Source: Spongiibacter pelagi (GTDB taxonomy: Bacteria; Pseudomonadota; Gammaproteobacteria; Pseudomonadales; Spongiibacteraceae). From it: a DNA stretch of 64,000 nucleotides. The position numbers and the translations under genes are program-made. Of this stretch, positions 1-7,780 are shown one piece after another. The stretch covers positions 1-64,000 of the forward strand of contig NZ_JACXLD010000008.1 in the NCBI RefSeq assembly GCF_014705705.1, in the 5' to 3' direction. The notes below the pieces were generated by a model. It was not told the DNA's origin and did no database searches. It saw only the letters and a program-made list of their open reading frames with translations. The first letter of the stretch is position 1. Every line of letters starts with the position of its first letter.

Positions 1-1
1 C

Positions 2-1489
2 TGGAGGGAGAAAGTTACCGGAAACAGCAGCACATGGAAAAGGCGAAAAGCCAGTAGAAAACTGAACCACCCAACCGGCCATCATAGTTGTCGCCGACCG
101 GACAAGATAGTTGACGCTAAACACCCTGAAAATCTGCATGCAACCATCAAAGACGGAAAACTATCCGTCAGCCCAATAAGAAGTGAACAGCCACAAGCAG
201 AACTCAAGAAGCTGGACGAGCTGATTACTGAAAATCTGCCAGAAGTAAGCATCATCGACATTTTAACGGATACCGAAAAATGGCTTGGTTTGCATAAGCA
301 TTTCGGTCCCTTGTCCGGAAATGAGGCGCGCATTGATGAGCCGGAGAAGCGATTTATCACCACGCTATTTTGCTATGGGTGCAATCTTGGACCGGTTCAA
401 ACGGCCAAATCGGTGAAGAATATGAGTCGCAAACAGATTGCCTGGCTCAATCTCCGCCATGCTTCCGAAGACCGTTTAGATCGAGCAATAACGCAGGTGG
501 TCAATGCCTACAACAAATTTGATCTCCCCAAATACTGGGGTACCGGAAAGCATGCCGCTGCGGATGGCACCATGTGGGATCTGTACGAGCAAAACCTGCT
601 GACGGAATACCATATTCGGTATGGCAAATACGGAGGTATTGGCTACTATCACGTCTCCGATACTTACATTGCCTTGTTCAGTCACTTTATTCCATGCGGC
701 GTCTACGAAGCGGTCTACATTCTGGACGGGCTCATGAGCAATAAATCCGATATTCAACCTGACACTTTGCACGGAGACACACAAGCGCAAAGTTATCCTG
801 TGTTTGGTTTATCACACCTGCTGGGCATCAATCTCATGCCGCGGATTCGCAATATTCAGGACTTATTGCTCTTCAGGCCCGACAATCGCTATCGATACAA
901 AAATATAGAGGCTTTGTTTGCCGGTAGTATCGATTTCAAGTTAATTGAGCGGCACCTTCGCGACATGCTGCGTGTGGTGATCTCAATTAAGAAAGGCAAA
1001 ATTACCGCCTCAACCATCTTGCGGCGTCTAGGAACCTACAGTCGAAAAAACAAGTTGTATATGGCTTTTAAAGAGCTTGGCAAAGCCGTTAGAACGCTCT
1101 TTTTGCTCCGATATATTGATGAACTTGAACTGAGAAAAACCATCCAGTCAGCAACCAACAAAAGCGAAGAGTTTAATGGTTTCATCAAATGGCTGTTTTT
1201 TGGCGGGGAAGGCATTATCGCTGAAAATGTGCGCCACGAACAGCGCAAAATCGTTAAGTACAATCAGCTTGTCGCGAACATGGTCATTCTCTACAACGTG
1301 GAGAAAATGACCCGAGTCCTCAAAGATCTGGCGGGCGAGGGTGTTGTCATCAGCAAGGATCTTCTGAATGGGCTGTCACCGTACAGGAACTCCAATATCA
1401 ATCGTTTCGGGGACTACAACCTGGACCTGGAACGAGAGGTGCCTCCGCTGGACTTTGGCATCAAGATATTAGAGCCAGAAGAACCGTAA
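2..1489 (+). CDS. tnpA: Tn3-family transposase, C-terminal part (DDE catalytic domain)
   Basis: Catalyses replicative transposition of a Tn3-family element. The catalytic DDE domain is present: the first Asp lies in AADGTMW, the second in LHGDTQAQS followed by VFGLSHLLG, and the Glu lies in the EQRKIVKYNQLVAN segment. The C-terminus has the family ending (SPYR, NRFGDY, then PLDF). The frame is open from position 2, so the real start lies outside the window; the first ATG-like start inside is near 290, but similarity (NLHATIKDGKLSVSP) already begins around 120. Upstream of about 110 the residues in this frame look unlike the family, while frame 1 carries LEGESYR and then stops at 55-57. A frameshift near 55-110 is therefore possible and the gene may be inactive. 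Confidence 0.85.
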   Translation, partial: WREKVTGNSSTWKRRKASRKLNHPTGHHSCRRPDKIVDAKHPENLHATIKDGKLSVSPIRSEQPQAELKKLDELITENLPEVSIIDILTDTEKWLGLHKHFGPLSGNEARIDEPEKRFITTLFCYGCNLGPVQTAKSVKNMSRKQIAWLNLRHASEDRLDRAITQVVNAYNKFDLPKYWGTGKHAAADGTMWDLYEQNLLTEYHIRYGKYGGIGYYHVSDTYIALFSHFIPCGVYEAVYILDGLMSNKSDIQPDTLHGDTQAQSYPVFGLSHLLGINLMPRIRNIQDLLLFRPDNRYRYKNIEALFAGSIDFKLIERHLRDMLRVVISIKKGKITASTILRRLGTYSRKNKLYMAFKELGKAVRTLFLLRYIDELELRKTIQSATNKSEEFNGFIKWLFFGGEGIIAENVRHEQRKIVKYNQLVANMVILYNVEKMTRVLKDLAGEGVVISKDLLNGLSPYRNSNINRFGDYNLDLEREVPPLDFGIKILEPEEP

Positions 1490-1507
1490 AAATATATATA
1501 AAACAAT

Positions 1508-1553
1508 ACGTTATGTTCTATTTGGCGAATTTTTCCAGAATGACGGCCGACCC
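1508..1553 (-). repeat. Probable terminal inverted repeat of the Tn3-family element
   Basis: Read on the minus strand from the outer end, the sequence begins GGGTCGGCCGTC and closes about 46 bp further in with ATAACGTA. This matches the GGG...TAACGTA(AG) layout and length known for long Tn3-family ends such as those of the Tn4651 group. It lies between the transposase stop and the disrupted gene. The mate at the left end is outside the window, so the assignment rests on position and general shape only. Confidence 0.5.
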
Positions 1554-2048
1554 TCAATAACCGCAGGCAAACGGCGGATTAAAGGCATTAACGTGCCTAC
1601 TGTGGAGTGTCGTGAACACCCTAAATCCCATCCGTATTTGAAAAACGTTAATGTTTACCTTGCTTGGTTTGGTGTTTTTGGTGGCGTGATGGGCGCCTAT
1701 AACAAACTACAGCATCTGCTGTATCGAATTCCTGGTTACCGCCGCGTAATGAGTACGCTCCTGCGTAGTATTCCAATTCCGCAACGTAAATCACCCGATG
1801 TTGTAGCGCGCGATAAAGGTCCCACATTGATACGCGCCGAAGCCTACGCGGCCACTGGCAAATTGCTCGGGGCCTGCAATCTTGAAGGTCATAATATCTA
1901 TTACTACACCGGCGAAATTGCCGCATGGACGGCCAGACAACTTCAAGCTGGAAATATTGAAAACTATGGTGTGACTTGTCCGCTACGCGCCTTTGGATTA
2001 CCCGCCTTAAAAGCAGCGCATGAAGAGTTTGGCTTTCAGCTTAATTGA
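1554..2048 (+). pseudogene. 3' remnant of a saccharopine-dehydrogenase-like oxidoreductase gene
   Basis: The open frame runs without a stop from the transposon end (about 1554) to 2048. No convincing start exists: the first usable codon is GTG at 1593, without a good Shine-Dalgarno sequence. The residues (EHPKSHPYLKNVNVYLAWFG near the front, then EAYAATGKLLGACNLEGHNIYYYT near the end) resemble the C-terminal domain of saccharopine-dehydrogenase-like reductases, with the usual ending of an A/T-G-K strand and a Y-x-x-T-x-x-x-A helix. The NADP-binding N-terminal Rossmann domain is missing. The simplest reading is that the Tn3 insertion separated the 5' part, presumably now on the far side of the element. 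The family assignment is moderate; the truncation itself is visible. Confidence 0.6.
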
Positions 2049-2081
2049 CTGATTCAGAAAAATTCAGAAGGAGATAATAAG

Positions 2082-2585
2082 ATGAATATTGAACAAAGAC
2101 TGCAGTTGCTTGAAGACAAAGAAGCAATTCGCACGATTAAACACTACAACTATTGTCACTGCATTGATCGAACCGTTGCGGGCGAGGGTGCAGCTATAGA
2201 TGAACTACTGCCTTTGTTGGCGGATGATATCGTTGCTGACTTTACCGGATTGCCACTTATGCAGGGCCGTGAGGAAGTCAGCAATTTTTTCGCGCATGGC
2301 GTGCCTGCTTTTCTCAGTTATTGCCAGCATAGAGTCACGAATGATGTGATTCGCGTAGACGGCGATAACGCTACCGGCCTGTGGTATATCGATTGCCCAG
2401 CCGTTTTTCGAGAAGGCAATCCGACTGGAAAAGTTGGCAGCGGATTTATCGGCGGCCGTTACGAAGAAGAATATCGTCGTGAGGGTGGCATTTGGAAATT
2501 AGCCAAGATCACCGCATTGCTCGATATCGAAAGTGAATTTCAAGAAAACTGGCAAAGCGCCAAGCAGCTATTCACCAATCGATAA
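2082..2585 (+). CDS. SnoaL-like / NTF2-fold protein (SnoaL_4 type)
   Basis: A 167-aa protein with the alpha+beta-barrel pattern of the NTF2-like superfamily. It has an N-terminal helix with LEDKEAIRTIKHYNYCHCID, an acidic DDIVADF strand, the central HRVTNDVIRVDGDNATGLW strand pair and a final EEEYRREGGIWKLAKI strand. Such proteins act as hydratases, dehydratases, isomerases or ring-hydroxylating dioxygenase beta-like subunits, but the substrate cannot be read from sequence. The start ATG at 2082 has a strong AAGGAG ribosome site. It follows the transposon-disrupted oxidoreductase remnant by 33 bp, so the two probably formed one operon that may have lost its promoter or now reads from inside the transposon. 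A clear terminator follows. Confidence 0.75.
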   Translation: MNIEQRLQLLEDKEAIRTIKHYNYCHCIDRTVAGEGAAIDELLPLLADDIVADFTGLPLMQGREEVSNFFAHGVPAFLSYCQHRVTNDVIRVDGDNATGLWYIDCPAVFREGNPTGKVGSGFIGGRYEEEYRREGGIWKLAKITALLDIESEFQENWQSAKQLFTNR

Positions 2586-2601
2586 GTCCCGTCTTATGAA
2601 A

Positions 2602-2634
2602 GCACTCAGCGTTATCACGCTGGGTGCATTTTTT
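2602..2634 (+). terminator. Rho-independent terminator after the SnoaL-like gene
   Basis: An 11-bp stem, GCACTCAGCGT with ACGCTGGGTGC (one G-T pair), with a TATC loop is followed by ATTTTTTC. It lies 17 bp after the stop codon at 2585 and separates the rightward genes from the convergent copper operon. Confidence 0.85.
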
Positions 2635-2737
2635 CTAAACATTGATCACGTACTTAACAGGCCAAACAGGGCAGTAAAGGTCTTTCCTGTTATTTTCCTT
2701 ATTTAACATAATATACATTATGCGAACATATGGATTT

Positions 2738-3097
2738 TCACTTCCTCCGATAGCCCGGCGGAATTTTGCTGCAGCACGCCGCTTCATGTTTTGCGTTGTC
2801 TTTGATGTTTTCATCAATTTGACGTTGCCAGCCAAGTTTTATTCGACTCCAGAAGTCATTACTGATACTGGCTCCATGCTTTTCTATAATAGCGATCATT
2901 TCATCAATATTATGGTGTGAAGCCTCATAGACCATTTTGAGTTGGCCGTTTTTGCTGTTCAACGAAACCTGATCAATCCAAGGGAGCTCATCAATCTCCG
3001 CAAGGATTTTGCTGGCATTTGTTGGATCAAGTTTATGTAGCTTCACTTTGTGCTTGGCAAGGAAGCCGGGATTTATCCCAAATCGGTGTGTTGTCAT
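2738..3097 (-). CDS. Small HMA-like (heavy-metal-associated fold) protein of a copper operon
   Basis: A 119-aa soluble protein starting at ATG 3097, chosen because it has GGAGG eight bases upstream; a longer start at 3121 lacks one. Residues 20-80 show a beta-alpha-beta-beta-alpha-beta pattern like an HMA domain (KLHKLDPTNASKILAEIDEL, VSLNSKNGQLKMVYEAS, IDEMIAIIEKHGA), but the metal-binding CxxC is absent. Instead the C-terminus carries a CC pair in AACCSKIPPGYRRK. It is the last gene of an operon with a cupredoxin (32 bp upstream) and a CopA ATPase. I infer a role in copper handling, perhaps as a chaperone or ATPase partner. I know of no characterised homologue. Confidence 0.7.
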   Translation of the reverse strand: MTTHRFGINPGFLAKHKVKLHKLDPTNASKILAEIDELPWIDQVSLNSKNGQLKMVYEASHHNIDEMIAIIEKHGASISNDFWSRIKLGWQRQIDENIKDNAKHEAACCSKIPPGYRRK

Positions 3098-3129
3098 GGT
3101 GTTGCCTCCGATTACGTACAAAGTTACTA

Positions 3130-3483
3130 CTAGGCCGCGCTGATTTGCCCTTTATACATTTGCATTTGGCAATGAAAGGCATAATCCCCCGGCTTTAGTG
3201 CTGGCAATGGAATACGTTTCACTTTATTGAGCGGCAGGCTTTCACTGATTTGCAGCTCCGGTATGAGCAACATTTCGGCGCAAGGCGATGGATCTTTACG
3301 CAAAAACGTCAGTTCAATCGATGTGCCGACAGGTAATTTGATTCGCGACGGCGAATAAACGCCATTCTCGACGGTAATCAGCAGTTCATTGTCTTCCATC
3401 TTGATTTCTTGTGCCTTGTAGAGCCAAAACCACCATATGATTAGCGCAATCAGACCAAGACCTAACAGGTTGATAATCATCAT
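3130..3483 (-). CDS. Membrane-anchored cupredoxin-domain protein
   Basis: A 117-aa protein with an N-terminal transmembrane anchor (residues 2-22, hydrophobic through LIALIIWWFWLY) and one cupredoxin-like beta sandwich exposed to the periplasm. Possible copper ligands are the Cys in PSPCAEM and the C-terminal HCQMQMYKG, which supplies His, Cys and Met. It lies between copA (21 bp upstream) and a small HMA-like protein, in one operon. By family and context it probably binds periplasmic Cu and hands it to, or receives it from, the export system. The exact role is inferred. Confidence 0.8.
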   Translation of the reverse strand: MMIINLLGLGLIALIIWWFWLYKAQEIKMEDNELLITVENGVYSPSRIKLPVGTSIELTFLRKDPSPCAEMLLIPELQISESLPLNKVKRIPLPALKPGDYAFHCQMQMYKGQISAA

Positions 3484-3504
3484 ATCTTTTCCCTCTTTAT
3501 AAGC

Positions 3505-5751
3505 TCAGTGTTCCTGCGCTTTAAACAAGCGTAGTCGATTGGCGTTGCTGACTACGGTTAACGATGAAAATGCCATTGCCGCGCCGGCAATAACTGGGCT
3601 GAGCAATACGCCAAATACGGGATATAGAACACCTGCGGCAAATGGCACGCCAGCAACGTTATAAATAAACGCGCCAAATAAGTTCTGTTTGATATTGCGC
3701 AAGGTCGCTTTACTTACGGCGATTGCGTCGGCGATACCGTGTAATGAGCCCCGCATTAGCGTGATGTCTGCGCTTTCTATGGCAACATCGGTGCCTGTGC
3801 CTATTGCAAAGCCGACATTTGCCAAAGCCAGTGCTGGCGCATCGTTGATCCCATCACCGGTCATGCCGACAATCTCGCCGGCCATTTGCAGTTCCTGTAT
3901 CTTCTTGGATTTGTCTTCAGGCAAAACTTCGGCAAAAAAGTCGCTAATGCCTACTTTTTCAGCAACGGCTTTAGCGGTGGCTCGGTTGTCGCCGGTGAGC
4001 ATAACCACACGAATACCGTTGTGTTGAAGCCGCTGAATAGCCGCAATAGAGTCACTTTTTATTGGGTCGGCTACGGCGATAATCGCCGCAAGTTGATTGT
4101 CGACCGCAAAATACATAGGTGTTTTAGCTTCTGCCGCAAGTAATTGTGCGGTTTCAACATGATCACCCAGTGCTATTTTTTGCTCTTTCATCAGCTTTTC
4201 ATTACCAAAGAGCACCCTCTTCCCTTCTATATTTGCCTCTACGCCATGCCCTGCTATTGCGCTGAAATTGGTGAGTGTTCCATTCTCAACGCCCTTCTCT
4301 TTTGCCGATTCCACAATTGCCAAAGCCAGAGGGTGTTCTGACCCCGCTTCTAAGGTGGCGGCATATTTCAAAATAGTGGTTTCATCCATATCTGAGGTGA
4401 TGACGATATCGGTAACTTTGGGGGAGCCGAGTGTGATGGTGCCGGTTTTATCCAATACCATTGCCGTAATTTTGGAAGCGGTTTGCAGTGCCTCACCATT
4501 GCGAATTAAAACGCCGGCCTCGGCGGCTTTACCTACCCCCACCATTACTGACATGGGAGTTGCCAAGCCCAATGCGCATGGGCAAGCAATAATGAGTACC
4601 GAGGTTGCCGAAACAATGGCAAACGCAATGGCGGGATCAGGGCCGAAATTAAGCCAAGCCAAGGCGCTACTCACAGCAATAATCATAATGACAGGAACAA
4701 AATAGCCTGAGATGACATCGGCAAGCCGGCCTATCGGCGGCTTGGAGTTTTGTGCCCGCTTAACCATGTTTATAATTTGCGCCAATGCGGTGTCTTTTCC
4801 TACTCGCGTGGCGGCAAAAATAATGGAGCCAGATTTATTAATCGTGCCCGCTGAGACACTATCCCCCTCTGACTTTTCAACCGGCATCGGCTCGCCTGTT
4901 AACATCGATTCATCAATCGCGGTATGACCCTCAATAACTAGACCATCAACGGGGATTTTTTCGCCGGGGCGCACCCTGACGTGATCATCGATTTGAACGT
5001 TCTCTATGGGAATATCACGCTCTTTGCCATCGCGAATCACCCTTGCCGTTTTGGCTTGCAAACCGATCAGGCGTTTAATAGCCTCAGACGTTCGGCCACG
5101 CGCCTTGAGCTCAAGCGCTAGACCAAGGTTAATCAAACCGATAATCATGGCCGTTGCTTCAAAATACACATGGCGAGCCATTTCAGGCACAAGATGGGGT
5201 AAGAACACCACAATCATGGAGTAAAGCCATGCGGTTCCCGTACCCAGTGCAATGAGGGTGTCCATATTGGCGGAGTGATTTTTTAGTGAGCTCCAGGCTC
5301 CGATATAAAAGTGCTTACCAGAAAAAATCATGACTGCCAGAGTTGCGATACCGACGAGCAGCCAGCCGATGCGTTCTCCACTGGTATTGACGGACATCTC
5401 GCCAACCACCAAACCATAAATCATCAGTGGAATACCTAGCGCTAAGGCAATGGTCATATCGCGCAGTAACTTTTTGTAATAGGCCCAATCTGCAGCTTCT
5501 TTCTCAGCAAGGCTATTATCTTCATTCTCTGCGGTATTGAGCTTGCCGTGGTAGCCCGCATTTTCTACCGCCGAGATAAGGGCGTCGCCACTCGCGTTAC
5601 CGGCAACGGTAACCACCCGTTGAGCAAAGTTCATTTCAGCGGAGGTCACCCCGGAGACTTGCTTAAGGGCAGATTCAATTTTTCCCACACAGCTTGCGCA
5701 ACCAGCGCCATCAATAAAAATTTCCTGTGTTTTTTGCTCGCTAGGCTTCAT
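3505..5751 (-). CDS. copA: Copper-exporting P1B-type ATPase
   Basis: A 748-aa inner-membrane pump that couples ATP hydrolysis to Cu(I) export. Domains in order: one N-terminal HMA domain with the Cu-binding motif GCASC (Cys18 and Cys21), paired membrane helices, an actuator domain with TGEP, the membrane metal site CPC (about residue 390), the phosphorylation motif DKTGT (Asp about 434), the SEHPLA motif of P1B pumps, and GDGINDAP in the hinge. All catalytic motifs are intact and the length fits CopA with a single HMA domain. It is first in a three-gene operon with a cupredoxin and an HMA-like protein. Regulation is probably by a CueR-like activator, since its promoter has a palindrome inside a 19-bp spacer. 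Confidence 0.95.
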   Translation of the reverse strand: MKPSEQKTQEIFIDGAGCASCVGKIESALKQVSGVTSAEMNFAQRVVTVAGNASGDALISAVENAGYHGKLNTAENEDNSLAEKEAADWAYYKKLLRDMTIALALGIPLMIYGLVVGEMSVNTSGERIGWLLVGIATLAVMIFSGKHFYIGAWSSLKNHSANMDTLIALGTGTAWLYSMIVVFLPHLVPEMARHVYFEATAMIIGLINLGLALELKARGRTSEAIKRLIGLQAKTARVIRDGKERDIPIENVQIDDHVRVRPGEKIPVDGLVIEGHTAIDESMLTGEPMPVEKSEGDSVSAGTINKSGSIIFAATRVGKDTALAQIINMVKRAQNSKPPIGRLADVISGYFVPVIMIIAVSSALAWLNFGPDPAIAFAIVSATSVLIIACPCALGLATPMSVMVGVGKAAEAGVLIRNGEALQTASKITAMVLDKTGTITLGSPKVTDIVITSDMDETTILKYAATLEAGSEHPLALAIVESAKEKGVENGTLTNFSAIAGHGVEANIEGKRVLFGNEKLMKEQKIALGDHVETAQLLAAEAKTPMYFAVDNQLAAIIAVADPIKSDSIAAIQRLQHNGIRVVMLTGDNRATAKAVAEKVGISDFFAEVLPEDKSKKIQELQMAGEIVGMTGDGINDAPALALANVGFAIGTGTDVAIESADITLMRGSLHGIADAIAVSKATLRNIKQNLFGAFIYNVAGVPFAAGVLYPVFGVLLSPVIAGAAMAFSSLTVVSNANRLRLFKAQEH

Positions 5752-5802
5752 TTACTCTCGTCTCCAGCTTGGCGTTAACGCTCTTTAAAGAGCCATGTTC
5801 TA

Positions 5803-5833
5803 TTTATAGACCTTGGTTCTACACCAAGGTCAA
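5803..5833 (-). promoter_or_regulatory. CueR/MerR-type promoter and operator of the copper operon
   Basis: On the minus strand TTGACC (5833-5828) and TATAAA (5808-5803) form -35 and -10 boxes separated by exactly 19 bp, the over-long spacing typical of MerR-family targets. The spacer region holds a perfect 9-bp inverted repeat, GACCTTGGT-N5-ACCAAGGTC (5809-5831). It lies about 50 bp upstream of copA. MerR-family activators underwind such promoters when they bind metal. No regulator gene is adjacent. Confidence 0.85.
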
Positions 5834-5970
5834 ATGCCGGCAAATTTCTTTTTTCAAACGACCAAGCAGTGTCTAGAAATGATGTATATTCAATCGCTTA
5901 TAAATTAGGATACAGGCCGCAATTGCTGAGCTTTTGGCCTGATTTTTCAAATAATTAAAAACCACTGAGT

Positions 5971-6780
5971 ATGAAATACGCACTTAAGCTTCCCGCCAGC
6001 CTCGCCTCTACCCCTCCTCTTTCTATGCGGGTTCATCCCGAGGGGGATCTGCATGTTTCCAAAGCCATTAGAGAGACTGGCCAATGGGAAGCTTATGAAT
6101 CCGAATTGCTATGCAAATTGCTTAAGCCCGGCGATTGTTTGGTCGATGTGGGGGCCAATATTGGCTATTACAGTGTGCTGGGAGCGGCAGCCGTAGGGTC
6201 ACAAGGTAAGGTGTTTGCGTTTGAACCTGAGCCTGCAAACTTTTCCTTGCTGGAAGAAAACCTGCGCCTCAATGGAATTCGACATACAAAAGCAATCAAT
6301 GCGGCGTTATCCGTGGAGAATGCGCCGAGCACCTTATTCCTTAGTGAAAACAACTGGGGAGATCACCAAATTTATTCTCGGGGCGAAACCCGCCGCCAAG
6401 TTTCGATTGATTTAGTACGGGGCGACGACATTCTCGGTAACGCCATTTCACGAATCGATCTTTTAAAAATCGACACTCAAGGCGCAGAGTTCAAGGTGAT
6501 TAGCGGCCTTGAAAACCTCATCCGACAAAGCCTGCCCGAGCTTTCAATTATTATCGAATTTTGGCCCTTTGGGCTTAAGAAAGCCGGCGATCATGGCCTT
6601 CAATTACTCGACCTTCTGGCTTCTTTCGAGCTACCTATCTGGATGATTGACCATCTCGGTCATGCCCTGCATCCTTGCTCTATTGCAGAGCTACGTGAAT
6701 GGGTGGACGCGCTCGATGCCGATCCCGATAACGAAGGCTTTTTTAACCTGCTATTAAGTTCACAAGGTAATCAATTCTGA
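5971..6780 (+). CDS. FkbM-family SAM-dependent methyltransferase
   Basis: A 269-aa cytoplasmic protein with the FkbM Rossmann methyltransferase fold: SAM motif VDVGANIGYYS near residues 54-64, acidic motif FAFEPEPANF about 25 residues later, then IDLLKIDTQGAEFKVISG, where the D-x-Q/E-G-x-E signature marks the family. FkbM enzymes O-methylate sugars, glycans or polyketides; the substrate is unknown here. The stop codon at 6778-6780 abuts a phytanoyl-CoA-dioxygenase-like gene that can be read from just beyond it, so the two are probably co-transcribed. Confidence 0.85.
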   Translation: MKYALKLPASLASTPPLSMRVHPEGDLHVSKAIRETGQWEAYESELLCKLLKPGDCLVDVGANIGYYSVLGAAAVGSQGKVFAFEPEPANFSLLEENLRLNGIRHTKAINAALSVENAPSTLFLSENNWGDHQIYSRGETRRQVSIDLVRGDDILGNAISRIDLLKIDTQGAEFKVISGLENLIRQSLPELSIIIEFWPFGLKKAGDHGLQLLDLLASFELPIWMIDHLGHALHPCSIAELREWVDALDADPDNEGFFNLLLSSQGNQF

Positions 6781-6845
6781 ATACTGTAAATTCCCCAAGC
6801 TTAAACCAGCCCTTAATTGTCTCGGCCATTACCGAGTCTGCCGAA

Positions 6846-7685
6846 GTGTTACAGGCCCGCTTTCAGGAGTGGGGTTATCTGCACTTTAAGGGTGTTGTCA
6901 GTGCCAATGATTGCAATGCGGTCAAGCAAGGCTTTCTCGCGGCCTTGTCGCCATATATCACAGCCAATGCTGTGGGCATGCCTGAATTAAACGGTGAACC
7001 CTTTTTTGAAACCGATCCCATTTGGGATGCGGTTTACCCAAAAATGCAATCGCTGGAAGCCTTTCAAGCCCTCTTCCACCGCCCAGAATTACAAGACCTG
7101 ATGGCGAAAGTACGCGGCGCAGAAGTGTTTGTGTATCCCATGAAAATGGCGAGAATCGCAACGCCCCGCAAGTTGGGTTACGAAACCCCACCCCATCAAG
7201 ATGCGTATTCCCATCATGCAGGGCCGACCATGGCTGGCCTATGGGTGGCGCTTCACGATGTGGATGAATCTATGGGGCGCCTCAAGCTTTTGCCAAAATC
7301 CCACAAACACGGCGTGCGTAATGTATTTCAAGCCCAAGGCGTTGGCGGTGTTCAGTGCGAGATTTTCCCTGAGGAAAATACCTGGCATGTCTCTAATGTA
7401 GAGCAAGGCGATGTGATTATTTTTCATGCCTGCACCGTGCACAAAGCCGAGCCCAATACCGCTGACAAAGCGGTTAGGCTCAGTGTCGATACCCGCTTTT
7501 GTGATTACGGCGCGCCAGTGTTTATTAGCAATATTGAGCCCCATCACGGCTGGCGAATTGAGGCCCTATCTTGGGAGTCGATCTACGCGGGCTGGGCGGA
7601 TACTAGCCTGCAATATTACTGGCGAGATTATCCGGGCCTGTTCAGCGAAATGCGTGATCAATCCGAGTGGCATCGGGAAAATTGA
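6846..7685 (+). CDS. Phytanoyl-CoA dioxygenase (PhyH) family protein
   Basis: A 2-oxoglutarate/Fe(II)-dependent oxygenase of the PhyH fold, about 279 aa. The iron facial triad is visible: His117-Gln-Asp119 in PPHQDAYS and a distal His at 194 or 199 in FHACTVHKAEPN. The RLSVDTR segment supplies the Arg for 2-oxoglutarate. Such enzymes hydroxylate or halogenate small molecules. The GTG at 6846 is a modest start with little Shine-Dalgarno support; the frame is open back to 6771, and a CTG at 6777 overlapping the fkbM stop is an alternative start. The FkbM partner suggests tailoring of a lipid or secondary product, but the substrate is unknown. Confidence 0.8.
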   Translation: MLQARFQEWGYLHFKGVVSANDCNAVKQGFLAALSPYITANAVGMPELNGEPFFETDPIWDAVYPKMQSLEAFQALFHRPELQDLMAKVRGAEVFVYPMKMARIATPRKLGYETPPHQDAYSHHAGPTMAGLWVALHDVDESMGRLKLLPKSHKHGVRNVFQAQGVGGVQCEIFPEENTWHVSNVEQGDVIIFHACTVHKAEPNTADKAVRLSVDTRFCDYGAPVFISNIEPHHGWRIEALSWESIYAGWADTSLQYYWRDYPGLFSEMRDQSEWHREN

Positions 7686-7780
7686 GTTTAAAAAACGGGG
7701 CTTTCTTCTAACTTGTTTGGCGCTGTATTCTATGGATAACACAGCCCGAATAGACGCACAGAAGGATAACCACGGCCCCG

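Larger units (their letters stand above)
1..1555 (+). mobile_element. Right-hand part of a Tn3-family transposon
   Basis: The left window edge cuts the element. Visible are the C-terminal half of a Tn3-type transposase and, about 20 bp after its stop, a sequence shaped like a Tn3-family terminal inverted repeat whose outer end (GGG on the minus strand) lies at 1553-1555. Directly beyond this end an open frame continues into a gene remnant, as expected if the element landed in a coding sequence. The resolvase and cargo are not in the window. The boundary is inferred from one end only, because the other end and the 5-bp target duplication cannot be seen. Confidence 0.7.

Noticed and set aside
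2635-2835. 66-aa leftward open frame after the HMA-like gene
   Set aside because: It overlaps the supported copper-operon gene in another frame and has no start signal.
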